Shown: positions 1 to 6,479, numbered from the stretch's first letter. The stretch: 11,857 nt of DNA from an uncultured Oscillospiraceae bacterium (GCA_910585815.1 CAJUFJ010000073.1:1-11857); one strand, 5' to 3'. Numbers and translations: made by a program. Notes: generated by a model not told the origin, from the letters alone.

Positions 1-1
1 G

Positions 2-769
2 ATCGTCTTCGCCTGCGACGCGGGCATGGGCTCCTCCGCCATGGGCGCCACCATGCTGCGCAACAAGCTGAAGGACGCGGGCATCACCGGTATCGAGGTT
101 ATTCACCACCCCGTCTCCGAGATTCCCGGTGACTGTCAGATTGTGGTCACCCACCATGAGCTGTCCGGCCGTGCCGCCCAGCGCGCGCCCCAGGCCCGGA
201 TTATCCCCATCCACAACTTCATGGGCGCGCCGGAATACGACGCCCTGGTAGATGAGCTCCTGGCGGCCCGGAAGGGCTCCGCCGCCCCTGCCGCCCCTGT
301 GGCGGCCCCCAAGGCCGAGGCTCCCGCCCCCACTCAGGAAGACACCCTTCTGGAGCGGAAGAACATCGTCCTGAACTGCGCCCCCGTCACCCCCGAGGAG
401 GCTATCAAAGCCTGCGGCCGGCTGATGGTGGAGAGCGGCTACGTGGACGAGGCCTATATCCAGGGCATGCTGGACCGTGAAGCCAGCTTCTCAGTAGCCA
501 TCGGCAGCCACGTAGCCATCCCCCACGGCACCAACGACGTCAAGCCCCTTATCAAGCGCACCGGCGTTGTAGTCATGACCTACCCCGAGGGCATCGACTG
601 GAACGGCGACAAGGTCAAGCTGGTGGTGGGCATCGCCGCCAAGGGCGAGGAGCACCTGGAGGTGCTGGGCCGCATCGTGGCCATCGCCTCCACCGACGAG
701 GACACCGACAAGCTGGTGGCCTCCGCCGACGCGGAAAAGCTCTTTAAAAACCTGAATGGCATCAACTGA
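2..769 (+). CDS. mtlA: PTS mannitol-type permease, IIB-IIA portion (5'-truncated by window)
   Basis: This is the C-terminal part of a sugar phosphotransferase permease that phosphorylates its sugar, probably mannitol, during uptake. The frame is open from base 2, so the gene begins outside the window and the membrane IIC domain is expected upstream. The 255 visible residues start in the IIB domain with a FACDAGMGSSAMG loop, whose cysteine (visible residue 5) is the usual phosphorylated residue. An Ala/Pro-rich linker (about residues 95-110) leads to a IIA domain starting near LLERKNIVLN. The IIA domain carries the phospho-histidine motif VAIPHGT (His about residue 175). The fused B-A order matches the single-chain mannitol permease of E. 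coli type; in many Gram-positives IIA is a separate protein. Mannitol specificity rests on family resemblance; another hexitol is possible. The gene ends just before a strong hairpin and converges on the minus-strand ogt unit. Confidence 0.9.
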   Translation: MVFACDAGMGSSAMGATMLRNKLKDAGITGIEVIHHPVSEIPGDCQIVVTHHELSGRAAQRAPQARIIPIHNFMGAPEYDALVDELLAARKGSAAPAAPVAAPKAEAPAPTQEDTLLERKNIVLNCAPVTPEEAIKACGRLMVESGYVDEAYIQGMLDREASFSVAIGSHVAIPHGTNDVKPLIKRTGVVVMTYPEGIDWNGDKVKLVVGIAAKGEEHLEVLGRIVAIASTDEDTDKLVASADAEKLFKNLNGIN

Positions 770-780
770 ATAGACAAAAC

Positions 781-809
781 GGACGGCGCAGCATAAAGCT
801 GCGCCGTCC
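781..809. terminator. Hairpin terminator between convergent mtlA and ogt
   Basis: A perfect 12-bp inverted repeat (ggacggcgcagc, 781-792, and gctgcgccgtcc, 798-809) encloses a 5-base loop. It lies 11 bases after the mtlA stop and 28 bases beyond the end of ogt. Read on the minus strand the hairpin is followed by GTTTTGTCTATT, a reasonable U-rich tail, so it best fits an intrinsic terminator for the minus-strand operon. Read on the plus strand the tail is poor in T, so termination of mtlA there would be less efficient. Confidence 0.75.
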
Positions 810-837
810 TGCTATAAACGCTCAGACAAAGGGACTT

Positions 838-1296
838 TTACGCATATTTTTTCTCCAGCCGAAGCAGGGCCTCCTTCATATCCAGCCCGCTGCCATAGCC
901 CACCAGACTACCGTCCGCGCCGATAACCCGATGGCAGGGCACAGCGATCAGAATAGGGTTCCGATGGTTGGCCATCCCCACCGCCCGGGCCGCCCCGGGA
1001 CTCCCTACAGCGGCGGCCACCTCCCCATAGGTACGGGTCTCCCCGTAGGGGATGGCGCACAGCGCCCGCCACACCCGCTGCTGAAATTCGGTGCCCCGGA
1101 GCAAGTAAGGAAAATCAAAGTCCCGCCGCCCGCCGTTCAAATATTCCGTGACCTGCTGAAATACCAGCTCGGTCAAGGGCGTCCGCCCCTCGTCGCGGGC
1201 CGGTTCATCGGTCCGCATCAGCAGCGTGACCGCATCGTCCTGATACCCAATCTTAAGCTGTCCAAAGGGAAACGGATAAACTGCGTAACTGTTCAC
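838..1296 (-). CDS. ogt: Methylated-DNA--[protein]-cysteine S-methyltransferase
   Basis: This is a suicide DNA repair enzyme that moves the alkyl group of O6-methylguanine onto its own cysteine. The C-terminal domain carries the signature AVPCHRV with acceptor Cys121, preceded by GTEFQQRVWRALCAIPYGET and an Arg-containing recognition helix (GAARAVGMANHRNP). The N-terminal part is the short Ogt-type domain; 152 residues is normal for Ogt/MGMT. I chose the GTG at 1296 because AGGAGG (1304-1309) ends 7 bases before it. An ATG at 1317 lies upstream of that site and inside the preceding gene. The ribosome binding site overlaps the stop codon of the upstream flavoprotein gene (TAG, 1308-1310), so translation is probably coupled. 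It is the last gene of a three-gene minus-strand unit; no Ada-type regulatory domain is present. Confidence 0.93.
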   Translation of the reverse strand: MNSYAVYPFPFGQLKIGYQDDAVTLLMRTDEPARDEGRTPLTELVFQQVTEYLNGGRRDFDFPYLLRGTEFQQRVWRALCAIPYGETRTYGEVAAAVGSPGAARAVGMANHRNPILIAVPCHRVIGADGSLVGYGSGLDMKEALLRLEKKYA

Positions 1297-1307
1297 ATGC
1301 CACCCTC

Positions 1308-1958
1308 CTAATCCCATATTTTTGCATCAAGGGGCGTACTGCACCCCAACGATTCCGCCGCCTTCTGAAGCATCTTTTTTGCAAGAGTCTTTTGGATCAA
1401 TCCGATCAACAAGCGCATAGGAAGGGGAAAATATTCCGGCCCGGTAAATTTTTTTGCTTCCTCACGGAAAAAGCCCTCTCCCTCCGCAAACAGCCTGCCC
1501 ATCGCCTGATACGGCTTTGTGGCCTGCGCCTGCTTTTCCTCATCCAAAATTCGTATCCCGAAATTGCCTCCCTTCACCAGACAGCCGCCGTAGCGAACCC
1601 CCAAATATCCCGGCAGCTTTTCCAGAAAGGCCTCGCCGCAGCGAAGCTGACACCCCTCCGCAAAGCCGCTCTGCAAAAGGAAGGAAAGCCTTGTGTGCTC
1701 GTCCTTTTGAGGGAGAGTTTCCAAAAATTCCAAAAGAAGCCCGGGGACGCACTCCACATATAACGGCAGCGCAATGAGAATCTCGTCATTTTTCATGTAG
1801 GCGTCACGAATGATATCCCATGTTTTTCGGTCGGAAATCGCATGTGCTTCAAAGGTGCTTCCCGCCTCTGACAGCCCCTTTGCAAAGGCGGCAATAATCT
1901 TCTCCGTATTGCTGTATTTCTGCACCCGTGGACTTCCGTTGATAATCACAACATGCAC
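1308..1958 (-). CDS. Flavodoxin-fold NAD(P)H-dependent FMN reductase-like protein
   Basis: This 216-residue protein has the N-terminal beta strand and FMN phosphate loop of the NADPH-dependent FMN reductase/flavodoxin superfamily: VVIINGSPR at residues 3-11, then SNTEK at 16-20. A second family feature is the ALPLYVECVPGLLLEFLE stretch, corresponding to the strand and helix that line the flavin ring. The C-terminal third (from about residue 150) is helical and basic and I do not recognise it. Substrate and partner are unknown; FMN binding is inferred from the fold. The start is GTG at 1958 with AGGAGG seven bases upstream. It overlaps the 3' end of the preceding flavoprotein gene by 13 bases, so the two are translationally coupled and may act as a pair. 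Confidence 0.8.
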   Translation of the reverse strand: MHVVIINGSPRVQKYSNTEKIIAAFAKGLSEAGSTFEAHAISDRKTWDIIRDAYMKNDEILIALPLYVECVPGLLLEFLETLPQKDEHTRLSFLLQSGFAEGCQLRCGEAFLEKLPGYLGVRYGGCLVKGGNFGIRILDEEKQAQATKPYQAMGRLFAEGEGFFREEAKKFTGPEYFPLPMRLLIGLIQKTLAKKMLQKAAESLGCSTPLDAKIWD

Positions 1959-2458
1959 GAGACCGCCTCCTTTCTATTGTCGGCAGAAAAAACACCCAGC
2001 GAACGGCTCCCCAAATTCAGCGCGGTGCGCTGGCACCACCGTTCCAGATACTCCTGGTCGCCCTCTCCGGCATAGATAACCCCAAGGTCCGGCTGGTGGT
2101 CATAGCGCATGACATGGCGCATCTGCCCATCCTTGAATTTCAGATACATGGTGACAAGCGGCATAATCCTGTCCACAATGTTTTTGGTCTGCCAGGAGAC
2201 AAATCCAAAGTGCGTATCCGAAACCAACCAAACTTGGTCAGCCCCGCTCATTTTTCGTAAAATCGGCTCATAATCGTCGTGAATGGCACACACGCCCGGC
2301 GTTTTCAGCCAACAGTAATTACATCCCACACAGTGTGAAATATGCATTCCGGCGGTGTCAATCACTTCAAGCTTCACCGCATTCTTATCCCTGTGCCGCA
2401 GCTCCTCTGCAATCCCTTGTCCTATATGCTCTGCCGTTGTATCAACCATTAAAACCAT
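1946..2458 (-). CDS. Iron-sulfur flavoprotein-like (flavodoxin family) protein
   Basis: This 170-residue flavodoxin-family protein has a compact cysteine motif, Cys43-X2-Cys46-X2-Cys49-X7-Cys57 (HCVGCNYCWLKTPGVC), followed by the acidic AIHDDYEPIL segment. That arrangement is the [4Fe-4S] motif of the archaeal and clostridial Isf family, which moves electrons between ferredoxin and FMN. The cluster is inferred, not shown. The start is the ATG at 2458: GGAGG (2467-2471) lies 8 bases upstream, and a consensus promoter at 2510-2538 rules out the longer reading beginning at 2548. The short N-terminus lacks the usual GSPR phosphate loop and has MVLMVDTTAEHIGQG in its place, so flavin binding may be altered. 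It is the first gene of the unit with the FMN reductase-like gene and ogt. Confidence 0.75.
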   Translation of the reverse strand: MVLMVDTTAEHIGQGIAEELRHRDKNAVKLEVIDTAGMHISHCVGCNYCWLKTPGVCAIHDDYEPILRKMSGADQVWLVSDTHFGFVSWQTKNIVDRIMPLVTMYLKFKDGQMRHVMRYDHQPDLGVIYAGEGDQEYLERWCQRTALNLGSRSLGVFSADNRKEAVSCML

Positions 2459-2509
2459 TATAGCTTCCTCCGCACCCTTTGCAAAATACAATACCGATTT
2501 GCCACCCTC

Positions 2510-2538
2510 ATTATAACAGCAAACGCAGCTGCTTACAA
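2510..2538 (-). promoter_or_regulatory. Sigma-A promoter of the flavoprotein-ogt unit
   Basis: On the minus strand TTGTAA (2538-2533) and a perfect TATAAT (2515-2510) are separated by exactly 17 bases. Transcription would start near 2503, leaving a leader of about 45 bases before the ATG at 2458. The match to the housekeeping consensus is 4/6 and 6/6. It supports the short start of the first gene and shows that the unit diverges from pyrH. Confidence 0.7.
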
Positions 2539-2558
2539 GTAACCTCATTTCTTGTGTT

Positions 2559-2707
2559 CTTAATGGTTAACTCCGTTAAGGGCGGTCCTGCGCCTCCCCC
2601 TGCCGGGCAATTTATGGACAATTTGAAAAACTTTGTCTTACCCTCTATGCAAACGGTAAAAAATATATTAAAATAAGCGTAAGAAAAAAGACAGGAGTGG
2701 TAAATAC
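2559..2707 (+). promoter_or_regulatory. AT-rich upstream region of pyrH, probable promoter
   Basis: The 250-base divergent gap holds an AT-rich tract just before pyrH. TTGAAA (2623-2628) could be a -35 box, but the sequence 17 bases on is only TATGCA. TATATT (2664-2669) looks like a -10 box but has no good -35 partner. I therefore place the pyrH promoter in this region without fixing it. At 2559-2580 a small imperfect palindrome (CTTAA and TTAAG flanking GTTAAC) lies between the two divergent units and might be a binding site. Confidence 0.35.
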
Positions 2708-3421
2708 ATGGAGCAGCCCAAATTCAAACGAGTTCTGCTGAAGATCAGCGGCGAGGCCCTGGCGGGCGAGGTGTCCAGAGGACTGGACTTCAAGGTAATC
2801 GGCCAGGTGTGCGACGCGGTCAAACGCTGTGTGGAGCTGGGGGTGCAGGTCGGCGTTGTGGTAGGAGGCGGCAACTTCTGGCGGGGCGTGAAGGACGGCG
2901 GCGACGCCATGGAGCGGGTCCGGGCCGACCACATGGGGATGCTGGCCACCTCCATCAACGCCCTGGCTGTGGCCGACGTGCTGGAGCAGAAGGGGGTGGA
3001 GGTCCGGGTGCAGACCGCCATCGCCATGCAGGCTGTGGCCGAGCCCTACATCCGCTCCAAGGCCATCCGCCACCTGGAGAAAGGCCGGGTGGTAATCTTC
3101 GGCTGCGGCACGGGAAACCCCTTCTTCTCCACCGACACCGCCGCCGTGCTGAGAGCCGCCGAGATCGACGCCGATGTAATCCTCCTGGCCAAGAACATCG
3201 ACGGCGTCTACTCCGCCGACCCCAAGAAGGACCCCAGCGCCACCAAATACAGCAAAATCAGCTACGACGAGGTGTTGGCCCAGCACCTGGCGGTGATGGA
3301 TACCACTGCCACCTCCCTGTCCATGGACAACAAGATACCCGTCCTCCTCTTTGCCCTCAAGGACCCGGAGAACATCATCCGGGCTGTGATGGGGGAGAAG
3401 ATCGGGACCATTGTGGAATAA
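2708..3421 (+). CDS. pyrH: UMP kinase (uridylate kinase)
   Basis: This enzyme converts UMP plus ATP to UDP, the committed step toward UTP and CTP in the cytoplasm. The 237 residues match the bacterial amino-acid-kinase-type PyrH. The N-terminal phosphate loop KRVLLKISGEAL spans residues 7-18, and the glycine-rich VVGGGNFWRG spans 51-60. They are followed by ADHMGMLATSINALA (around 73-87, UMP and oligomer contacts), GTGNPFFSTDTAA (134-146) and the ATP-site segment LLAKNIDGVYSADP. The start ATG has AGGAG (2693-2697) ten bases upstream. It opens the plus-strand run and is followed by a small reading frame and then frr. The pyrH-frr pairing is classic across bacteria. Confidence 0.97.
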   Translation: MEQPKFKRVLLKISGEALAGEVSRGLDFKVIGQVCDAVKRCVELGVQVGVVVGGGNFWRGVKDGGDAMERVRADHMGMLATSINALAVADVLEQKGVEVRVQTAIAMQAVAEPYIRSKAIRHLEKGRVVIFGCGTGNPFFSTDTAAVLRAAEIDADVILLAKNIDGVYSADPKKDPSATKYSKISYDEVLAQHLAVMDTTATSLSMDNKIPVLLFALKDPENIIRAVMGEKIGTIVE

Positions 3422-3465
3422 CAGCCCCGGGCTTTCGGTGCGGATTTTGAAAGGAGCGGAAGCAG

Positions 3466-3618
3466 ATGAAAAATGCAAGGCTTATTTTGGGATTGCGCGC
3501 CAGGGGATGGACTGACACGGAAATCAACGATTTAGTATTGTGGATTGAAACCGGCAATGAAAAATATAATCCGGAGAAGGAAGTAACAAAGAAAGGAAGT
3601 ACCAACCATGAGCCCTGA
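3466..3618 (+). CDS. Small hypothetical protein (50 aa) between pyrH and frr
   Basis: A 50-codon frame starts at an ATG with AAGGAG (3451-3456) nine bases upstream and ends at TGA 3616-3618, overlapping the frr start by 11 bases in another frame. It begins MKNARLILGLRARGWTDTEI and continues with an NDLVLWIETGNEKY segment, then a lysine/glutamate-rich tail. The RGWTDTEINDLVLWIETG part reads like a short amphipathic helical hairpin. I recognise no domain. Its codons are noticeably more A/T-rich than pyrH and frr. The good ribosome binding site and the start/stop overlap with frr support real translation, and ribosomes finishing it could feed frr. Alternatively it is only a leader peptide controlling frr. 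Confidence 0.6.
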   Translation: MKNARLILGLRARGWTDTEINDLVLWIETGNEKYNPEKEVTKKGSTNHEP

Positions 3619-4162
3619 AATCGTAACCTATGACGAGAAGATGCAGAAGACCATCGAGGTGGTCAAGAGCAATTTTGCCGCCGTCCGGGCGGGCCGGGCC
3701 AACGCCGGCGTGCTGGACCGGATCACGGTGGAGTACTACGGCGCCCCCACCCCCCTGAACCAGGTGGCCAACATCGGTTCTCCCGACCCCCGCACCCTCA
3801 CCGTCCAGCCCTACGACATGTCCCTGCTGAAGGCCATCGAGAAGGCCATCCAGACCTCCGACTTAGGCATCAACCCCCAGAACGACGGCCGGGTGATCCG
3901 CCTGGCCTTCCCCCAGCTCACCGAGGAGCGCCGCAAGGAGCTGACCAAGCAGGTGCGCAAATACGGCGAGGAGGGCAAGGTGGCCCTGCGGAACATCCGC
4001 CGGGACGCCATGGACGACATCAAGAAGAAGACCAAGAAGTCCGAGCTCACCGAGGACGACCAGAAGAAGCTGGAGAAGGAGCTCCAGGACCTGACCGACA
4101 AGCGCTGCAAGGACATTGACGATCTCACTGCCAAGAAGGAAAAGGAGCTTATGGCGGTGTAA
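3608..4162 (+). CDS. frr: Ribosome recycling factor
   Basis: RRF works with EF-G to split the post-termination ribosome so that subunits, mRNA and tRNA are reused. The 184-residue length is standard. Domain I (the long three-helix bundle) is formed by the N-terminus, including NFAAVRAGRANAGVLDRI, and the C-terminal lysine/glutamate-rich helices. The beta-rich domain II lies between them (about residues 30-105: VEYYGAPTPLNQVANI, DPRTLTVQPYD, NPQNDGRVIRLAFP). The signature EERRKELTKQVRKYGEEGKV and then ALRNIRRDAMDDIKK are present. The start ATG has AAGGA ten bases upstream, inside the overlapping 50-codon frame. The gene is followed by 232 bases of palindromic repeats before uppS. Confidence 0.97.
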   Translation: MSPEIVTYDEKMQKTIEVVKSNFAAVRAGRANAGVLDRITVEYYGAPTPLNQVANIGSPDPRTLTVQPYDMSLLKAIEKAIQTSDLGINPQNDGRVIRLAFPQLTEERRKELTKQVRKYGEEGKVALRNIRRDAMDDIKKKTKKSELTEDDQKKLEKELQDLTDKRCKDIDDLTAKKEKELMAV

Positions 4163-4173
4163 TTTTCCGGTAG

Positions 4174-4193
4174 GGACGCTTCACGAAGCGTCC
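4174..4193. repeat. Solo hairpin, probable half of a family I palindromic element
   Basis: GGACGCTTC (4174-4182) pairs perfectly with GAAGCGTCC (4185-4193) across a two-base loop, 12 bases after the frr stop. It is preceded by GGTAG, resembling the GTAGGGG ends of the family I elements at 6751-6890 and 11275-11324. There is no T-rich tail on the plus strand, so it is a weak candidate terminator. I read it as a partial or degenerate copy of that repeat family. Confidence 0.6.
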
Positions 4194-4212
4194 GCATACG
4201 GGAAGTCAGAGC

Positions 4213-4350
4213 AAAAAGCCCCCCTTGCTAAAGGGGGGAGGGCCACCGAAGGTGGCGGGGGGATTCCGTCCACCGAATCGTTCCGGTAGAACGGAATCCC
4301 CCAGTCATTTGTTGCGCAAATGCCAGCCCCCTTTTGCAAGGGGGCCTTTG
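4213..4350. repeat. Family II nested palindromic element A (frr-uppS gap)
   Basis: The element is symmetric about 4280. The left arm has hairpin CCCCCCTT/AAGGGGGG (4219-4238), hairpin CCACCgaaGGTGG (4243-4255), and then GGGGGATTCCGT (4258-4269). The right arm mirrors this with ACGGAATCCCCC (4291-4302), hairpin CATTTG/CAAATG (4306-4322) and hairpin CCCCCTT/AAGGGGG (4327-4344). The outer and innermost segments pair across the element, while the second hairpins of the two arms are unrelated to each other. No gene, transposase or terminal duplication is visible. In RNA it would fold into a large branched structure between frr and uppS. Confidence 0.8.
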
Positions 4351-4394
4351 GTTAAAAACCGGAACGTGAGAACAAACGCAAAAAGGAGCGACCC

Positions 4395-5147
4395 ATGATG
4401 GCCCTTTTCAGGAAAACAACCCAACCGGCGCAGGGGGAGGTGGATTTCACCCGTCTGCCCCGGCACATCGCCATCATCATGGACGGCAACGGCCGCTGGG
4501 CGAAAAAGCGGGGCCTGCCCCGCACGGCGGGCCACGCCGCCGGGGCGGAGACCTTCCGCACCATCGCCACCTACTGCAAGGACATCGGCCTGGACTACCT
4601 CACCGTCTACGCCTTCTCCTCCGAGAACTGGAAGCGGCCGGAGGAGGAGGTGGGGGCCATTATGGGGCTGCTGAAAAAATATCTGCTGGAGGCCATCGGC
4701 CAGATGGAGCGGGACAGGGTGAAGATGGAGTTTTTCGGTGACCTGTCCCCTCTGACCCCGGAGCTGCGGGAGCTGTGCCAGCGCACCCGGGAGATATCCC
4801 GGCACTACGAGGGCTGTCAGGTGAACATCTGCCTGAACTACGGCGGCCGGGACGAACTGGTCCGGGCGGCCCAGGCCTTCGCTCGGGACTGCATCGACGG
4901 GAGGGCCGACCCCAACCACCTGAATGCGGACCAGCTGAGCGGCTACCTCTACTCCAGGGGCGTGCCCGACCCCGAGCTGATTATCCGCACCAGCGGGGAG
5001 CTGCGCCTGTCCAACTTCCTGCTGTGGCAGGCTGCCTATTCGGAGTTCTACATTACCGATGTGCTCTGGCCCGACTTCTCCAGGGAGGAGCTCCACCGGG
5101 CCATCGCGTCCTATCAAAACCGGGACCGCCGGTTTGGAGGTGTGTAA
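4395..5147 (+). CDS. uppS: Undecaprenyl diphosphate synthase (cis-prenyltransferase)
   Basis: UppS adds eight isopentenyl units in cis to farnesyl diphosphate, giving the C55 lipid carrier for peptidoglycan and other wall polymers. The family fingerprint is complete: HIAIIMDGNGRWA at residues 24-36 with catalytic Asp30, then GHAAGAE, YAFSSENWKRP (72-82), NICLNYGGRDE, and the C-terminal RTSGELRLSNFLLWQ (198-212) with YSEFYITDVLWPDF. Length (250) is typical. The start ATG follows AGGAG (4384-4388) by six bases; a second ATG follows immediately and could also serve. The stop lies one base before the TTG start of cdsA, whose ribosome binding site is inside the uppS coding end, so the two are coupled. 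Its precursors come from the MEP genes downstream. Confidence 0.97.
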   Translation: MMALFRKTTQPAQGEVDFTRLPRHIAIIMDGNGRWAKKRGLPRTAGHAAGAETFRTIATYCKDIGLDYLTVYAFSSENWKRPEEEVGAIMGLLKKYLLEAIGQMERDRVKMEFFGDLSPLTPELRELCQRTREISRHYEGCQVNICLNYGGRDELVRAAQAFARDCIDGRADPNHLNADQLSGYLYSRGVPDPELIIRTSGELRLSNFLLWQAAYSEFYITDVLWPDFSREELHRAIASYQNRDRRFGGV

Positions 5148-5148
5148 T

Positions 5149-5967
5149 TTGGTAACTCGCATCGTTGTGGGCCTGGCCCTGGGCCCGGCCTTTCTGGCGG
5201 CCCTGTTCCTCCTGCCCCCCCTGGGGCTGGCGGTGGTGGCGGCCGCCATTGCGGCCATGGCCTCCTTCGAGCTGCTGCGGGCCACCCGGGTGGCCCACCA
5301 CAACGGCATGTATGCCTTTACCGCCATCGCCGCCGCCCTCATTCCCCTGGGCCACGGGGCGGGGTACGGCAGCTGGACCGCCCGGGCGGTGGCCATCCTG
5401 CTGATGGCGGCCCTGTTTCTCCCCGCCCTGCGGCGGTACGGCACCGGGGGGGAGATCAAATTTGAACATATCCTGGTCTGCCTGTTCGGCGGCGTGGGCA
5501 TCCCTCTGTTCCTGTCCGCCCTGGTGCAGCTGAAGCACTTTGAAAACGGCCGTTTTTTGGTCCTTCTCCCTGTAATCTGCGCCTTTACCACCGACATCGG
5601 GGCCTATTTCTTCGGCGTTTTCCTGGGAAAACACCGGGGCGTCACCCAGGTGAGCCCCAACAAGTCGCTGGAGGGCTACATCGGCGGAATCGTTACCGGC
5701 TGCCTGTGTATGCTGCTCTATGGCTGGCTGGTGGGGCGGTTTGGCGGCGTGGAGGTCATGCTGCCCCGGATGGCCCTCTACGGCCTTCTGGGCAGCGCCG
5801 TCACGGAGATCGGTGACCTGTCCTTCTCCCTGATTAAGCGGCAGTACGGCGTGAAGGACTACGGCACCCTCCTGCCCGGCCACGGCGGAATGCTGGACCG
5901 GTTCGACTCCACCACCTTCGCCGCCCCCGTGCTGCTGCTGCTGGTGGAGGTTCTGCCGGCGTTTTAA
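5149..5967 (+). CDS. cdsA: Phosphatidate cytidylyltransferase (CDP-diglyceride synthase)
   Basis: CdsA is an integral membrane enzyme that makes CDP-diacylglycerol from phosphatidic acid and CTP, the branch point for phosphatidylglycerol and cardiolipin. The 272 residues are strongly hydrophobic with several membrane helices. They end with the family signature SLIKRQYGVKDYGTLLPG followed by HGGMLDRFDS (motif residues about 227-254), whose acidic residues bind metal. The start is TTG at 5149: GGAGG (5136-5140) sits eight bases upstream and the protein then begins VTRIVVGLALGPAFLAALF. A GTG at 5140 overlaps the ribosome binding site and is less likely. CTP for the reaction depends on the PyrH pathway. 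The gene is followed by a palindromic element and a convergent accessory gene. Confidence 0.95.
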   Translation: MVTRIVVGLALGPAFLAALFLLPPLGLAVVAAAIAAMASFELLRATRVAHHNGMYAFTAIAAALIPLGHGAGYGSWTARAVAILLMAALFLPALRRYGTGGEIKFEHILVCLFGGVGIPLFLSALVQLKHFENGRFLVLLPVICAFTTDIGAYFFGVFLGKHRGVTQVSPNKSLEGYIGGIVTGCLCMLLYGWLVGRFGGVEVMLPRMALYGLLGSAVTEIGDLSFSLIKRQYGVKDYGTLLPGHGGMLDRFDSTTFAAPVLLLLVEVLPAF

Positions 5968-5986
5968 CCCCCGTCCCCCGCAGGGC

Positions 5987-6152
5987 AAGCCTTCCACCCT
6001 CCGGGGGGAAGGTGCCCCAGTGCGCACACTGGGGCGGATGAGGGGGCGGGGCGGGCAAGCAGTTCTTTCGATAAGAGGCAGAAACCTGCCGCGCACCCTC
6101 ATCCGTCACGGCCTTCGGCCGTGCCACCTTCCCCCTTGAAGGGGGAAGGCTT
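5987..6152. repeat. Family II nested palindromic element B (after cdsA)
   Basis: The outer ends are AAGCCTTCC (5987-5995) and GGAAGGCTT (6144-6152). Left arm: hairpin CCTTCC/GGAAGG (5990-6012), hairpin GCCCCAGTG/CACTGGGGC (6014-6035), then GGATGAGGG. Right arm: CCCTCATCCG (6096-6105), hairpin CACGGCCttcGGCCGTG (6107-6123), and hairpin CCTTCCCCCTT/AAGGGGGAAGG (6127-6149). The layout matches element A with other hairpin sequences. The 28 bases 6011-6038 are identical to 8091-8118 in element C. It lies between the convergent cdsA and the small minus-strand gene and may double as a terminator for both. Confidence 0.8.
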
Positions 6153-6199
6153 TTAGGCGGGTTCTGTTACGTGGTGCGCAGGGCAAGAGGGAAACCTAA

Positions 6200-6460
6200 T
6201 CAGGTGAGGGCAGAAAGAATCTCTTGACGCAGGCCCAGGCCAAAGAGATAATAGGCACGGGCGTATTGGGCAAGCTGCCCGTTGAGAATTTCCTCAAATT
6301 GGTCAAACTCCGCGCTTCCCAGCTGTGCCCGTAGCCTTGCGGCGAATGTGCTGTAGTCCTGCTCCGCCTTCCGGAACTCGGGAAGCTGATTGCAGAAGGC
6401 GTAGACCTGTTCGGGAAGATAGGGATTATTCAGGAACAATGTGGCGAGAATGTCATTCAT
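6200..6460 (-). CDS. Small helical protein of unknown function (DUF6809-like)
   Basis: This 86-residue soluble protein is predicted to be nearly all helical. It starts MNDILATLFLNNPYLPEQVY, has a middle AEQDYSTFAARLRAQL segment, and ends with YARAYYLFGLGLRQEILSAL. The start motif (short Met-Leu-Leu-Phe segment, then a helix-loop-helix ending in a G-L-R-Q/L-G-type helix) resembles the small clostridial DUF6809 family, but I recall this only loosely. No function is known to me. The ATG at 6460 has AAGGGG about ten bases upstream. It is divergent from an XRE regulator, with a consensus promoter holding a palindromic operator, so it is probably repressed by that regulator. Together the pair looks like a small accessory insertion in the housekeeping run. 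Confidence 0.6.
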   Translation of the reverse strand: MNDILATLFLNNPYLPEQVYAFCNQLPEFRKAEQDYSTFAARLRAQLGSAEFDQFEEILNGQLAQYARAYYLFGLGLRQEILSALT

Positions 6461-6479
6461 AGGAAACAGCCCCTTTATA

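Noticed and set aside
1297..1317. Longer ogt start at ATG 1317
   Set aside because: It lies inside the upstream gene and upstream of the AGGAGG at 1304-1309, which would then be within the coding sequence. GTG 1296 is correctly spaced.
2459..2548. Longer start at 2548 for the iron-sulfur flavoprotein-like gene
   Set aside because: A consensus promoter (2510-2538) lies inside this extension, so the transcript would not contain it. The ATG at 2458 has its own GGAGG.
2623..2651. TTGAAA-N17-TATGCA as the pyrH promoter
   Set aside because: The -10 matches only three of six positions, so it is kept only as part of a general promoter region.
2645..3478. 277-codon minus-strand frame opposite pyrH
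   Set aside because: It is fully antisense to a certain UMP kinase gene and is a low-complexity His/Gly/Val-rich translation typical of shadow frames.
4213..4350. Palindromic repeats as a CRISPR array, riboswitch or integron attC array
   Set aside because: There are no regularly spaced identical repeats with unique spacers, no conserved riboswitch core, and no integrase. The symmetry is of nested hairpins with varying cassettes.
4305..5597. Long minus-strand open frame of 430 codons opposite uppS and cdsA
   Set aside because: It is antisense to two clear genes. High GC with G/C third positions keeps the complementary frame open. It has no ribosome binding site or recognisable domain, and its composition (Arg, Gly, Ala, Val rich) is that of a shadow.
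5053..6102. 349-codon minus-strand frame opposite cdsA and element B
   Set aside because: It is antisense to cdsA, with a glutamine/glycine/histidine-rich translation and no domain.
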